Shown here: piece after piece, positions 63,538 through 64,000 of the stretch
Layout: each line of letters opens with the position of its first letter
Position numbering within the stretch: the first letter of the stretch is position 1
Assembly (NCBI GenBank): GCA_947179295.1
Contig: CAMXAZ010000005.1
Coordinates: 23,721-87,720, forward strand
Direction: 5' to 3'
Length of the DNA stretch: 64,000 nucleotides
From: an uncultured Muribaculaceae bacterium
GTDB lineage: Bacteria > Bacteroidota > Bacteroidia > Bacteroidales > Muribaculaceae
Translations under genes and position numbers: made by a program
Notes under the pieces: generated by a model
Told to the model about the DNA's origin: nothing
The model's database searches: none
The model's input: the letters and a program-made list of their open reading frames with translations, nothing else

Positions 63538-64000
63538 AAAATTATTCTGACTTGCACCACTGCGCCACAAATAGGGCGAGACGATACCCCCGGCACCCCT
63601 TATGGGGTTGACCTCAACAAACATTCAGAACTGACAAGGCGAGGCTTCCGCAATCCGTGGAGGCTTCGCTTTTATATCTTCCCACTACTTGACAATGATG
63701 CACCGTTTGCCAAATTTGTAACGCAGGCGGATAAGGACAGAATGGAGCCGGAGCTACGCCACCAACTGTACCAGCAGATTTCAGTCAAGAATGCCCTTAT
63801 CAATAAATATCTGAAAAAGATTGCGGAAAAAGCTGAAATCACAACGAATCTCACCATGCTCATTAGCCGCCATGCCTTTGCACACATCGCGCAGGAAGCT
63901 GGCGCTGAAAGTTCAGCCATCAAGAATATCCTCGGGCATAGTAACCTCGCCACAACCGAGCGATACATGGGCAGCTTCGATACATCCAAAACCGACAATA
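63538..64000 (+). pseudogene. Tyrosine integrase C-terminal fragment (frame open at window end)
   Basis: Not in the ORF track. After the TAA at 63535-63537 a frame runs open to the window edge and reads RFYIFPLLDNDAPFAKFVTQADKDRME ... ISVKNALINKYLKKIAEKAEI, then LISRHAFAHIAQEAGAESSAIKNILGHSNLATTERYMGSFDTSKTDN. The H-x-x-R box (ISRHAFA), GHSNLATTERYM with the catalytic Tyr, and the D/T-rich tail are those of Bacteroidetes integrases. The N-terminal and core-binding domains have no match in any frame upstream, so the gene is truncated and probably inactive. Confidence 0.75.

Overview
The window looks like a Bacteroidales chromosome. The gut Muribaculaceae are my tentative guess. The evidence is SusC/SusD-type genes, BACON lipoproteins, promoters of the TTTG-N19/20-TAnnTTTG type, no Shine-Dalgarno sequences, an ISAon1-type IS and CTnDOT-like tyrosine recombinases lacking the first catalytic Arg. 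Core genes are codon-rich in G/C; accessory genes are clearly A/T-rich.

Layout. 1-2300: core genes (start of a nitroreductase, a K+/H+ antiporter) and a CAU-anticodon tRNA. 2285-18995: a 16.7-kb integrated element bounded by a 15-bp direct repeat of the tRNA 3' end. It carries an integrase, two small HTH proteins, an 8-bp-periodic repeat array, a long hairpin, a relaxosome-type protein without a relaxase, and defence cargo: XRE-hsdM-hsdS-hsdR, two unknown coiled-coil genes, an AlbA/Schlafen-type gene with an 11-bp frame-shifting repeat, and a SIR2-HerA pair. 19080-27362: a second accessory block lying between two broken ISAon1 pieces. It holds a truncated SIR2-like remnant, a two-gene FRG + SIR2-STAND-TPR cassette flanked by ~100-bp copies of the rloB 3' end, rloB interrupted by an in-frame stop, rloA, and a candidate structured RNA. 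27503-30451: a large PLD-motif protein, probably another defence gene.

30533-60484 is metabolic. A SanA/DUF218 protein, a secreted GH2 galactosidase, a GlsB-type membrane protein and an ECF sigma factor are followed by a minus-strand operon glpA-glpB-glpC-glpT-HAD phosphatase-GH36, the divergent regulator glpR, and a plus-strand operon: two BACON lipoproteins, SusC, SusD, a calcineurin-like phosphoesterase, GH31, a glycerophosphodiester phosphodiesterase and an esterase. Together they read as one system that captures a glycosylated glycerophosphate polymer or glycerophosphodiester at the surface, cuts it to sugars and glycerol-3-phosphate (G3P), imports G3P by GlpT and oxidises it with GlpABC. 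Teichoic-acid-like polymers or glycolipid head groups are plausible substrates; this is inference. An AlkD-like protein closes the region.

60655-64000: tRNA-Asp, then a low-GC accessory stretch with a candidate pseudoknotted RNA, small lipoprotein/membrane genes of unknown function, and the C-terminal part of a second tyrosine integrase that runs off the window.

The strongest candidates for something new are the FRG + SIR2-STAND-TPR cassette, the glycerophosphate utilisation locus, the 8-bp repeat array with the mobilisation-type hairpin, and the two candidate structured RNAs.
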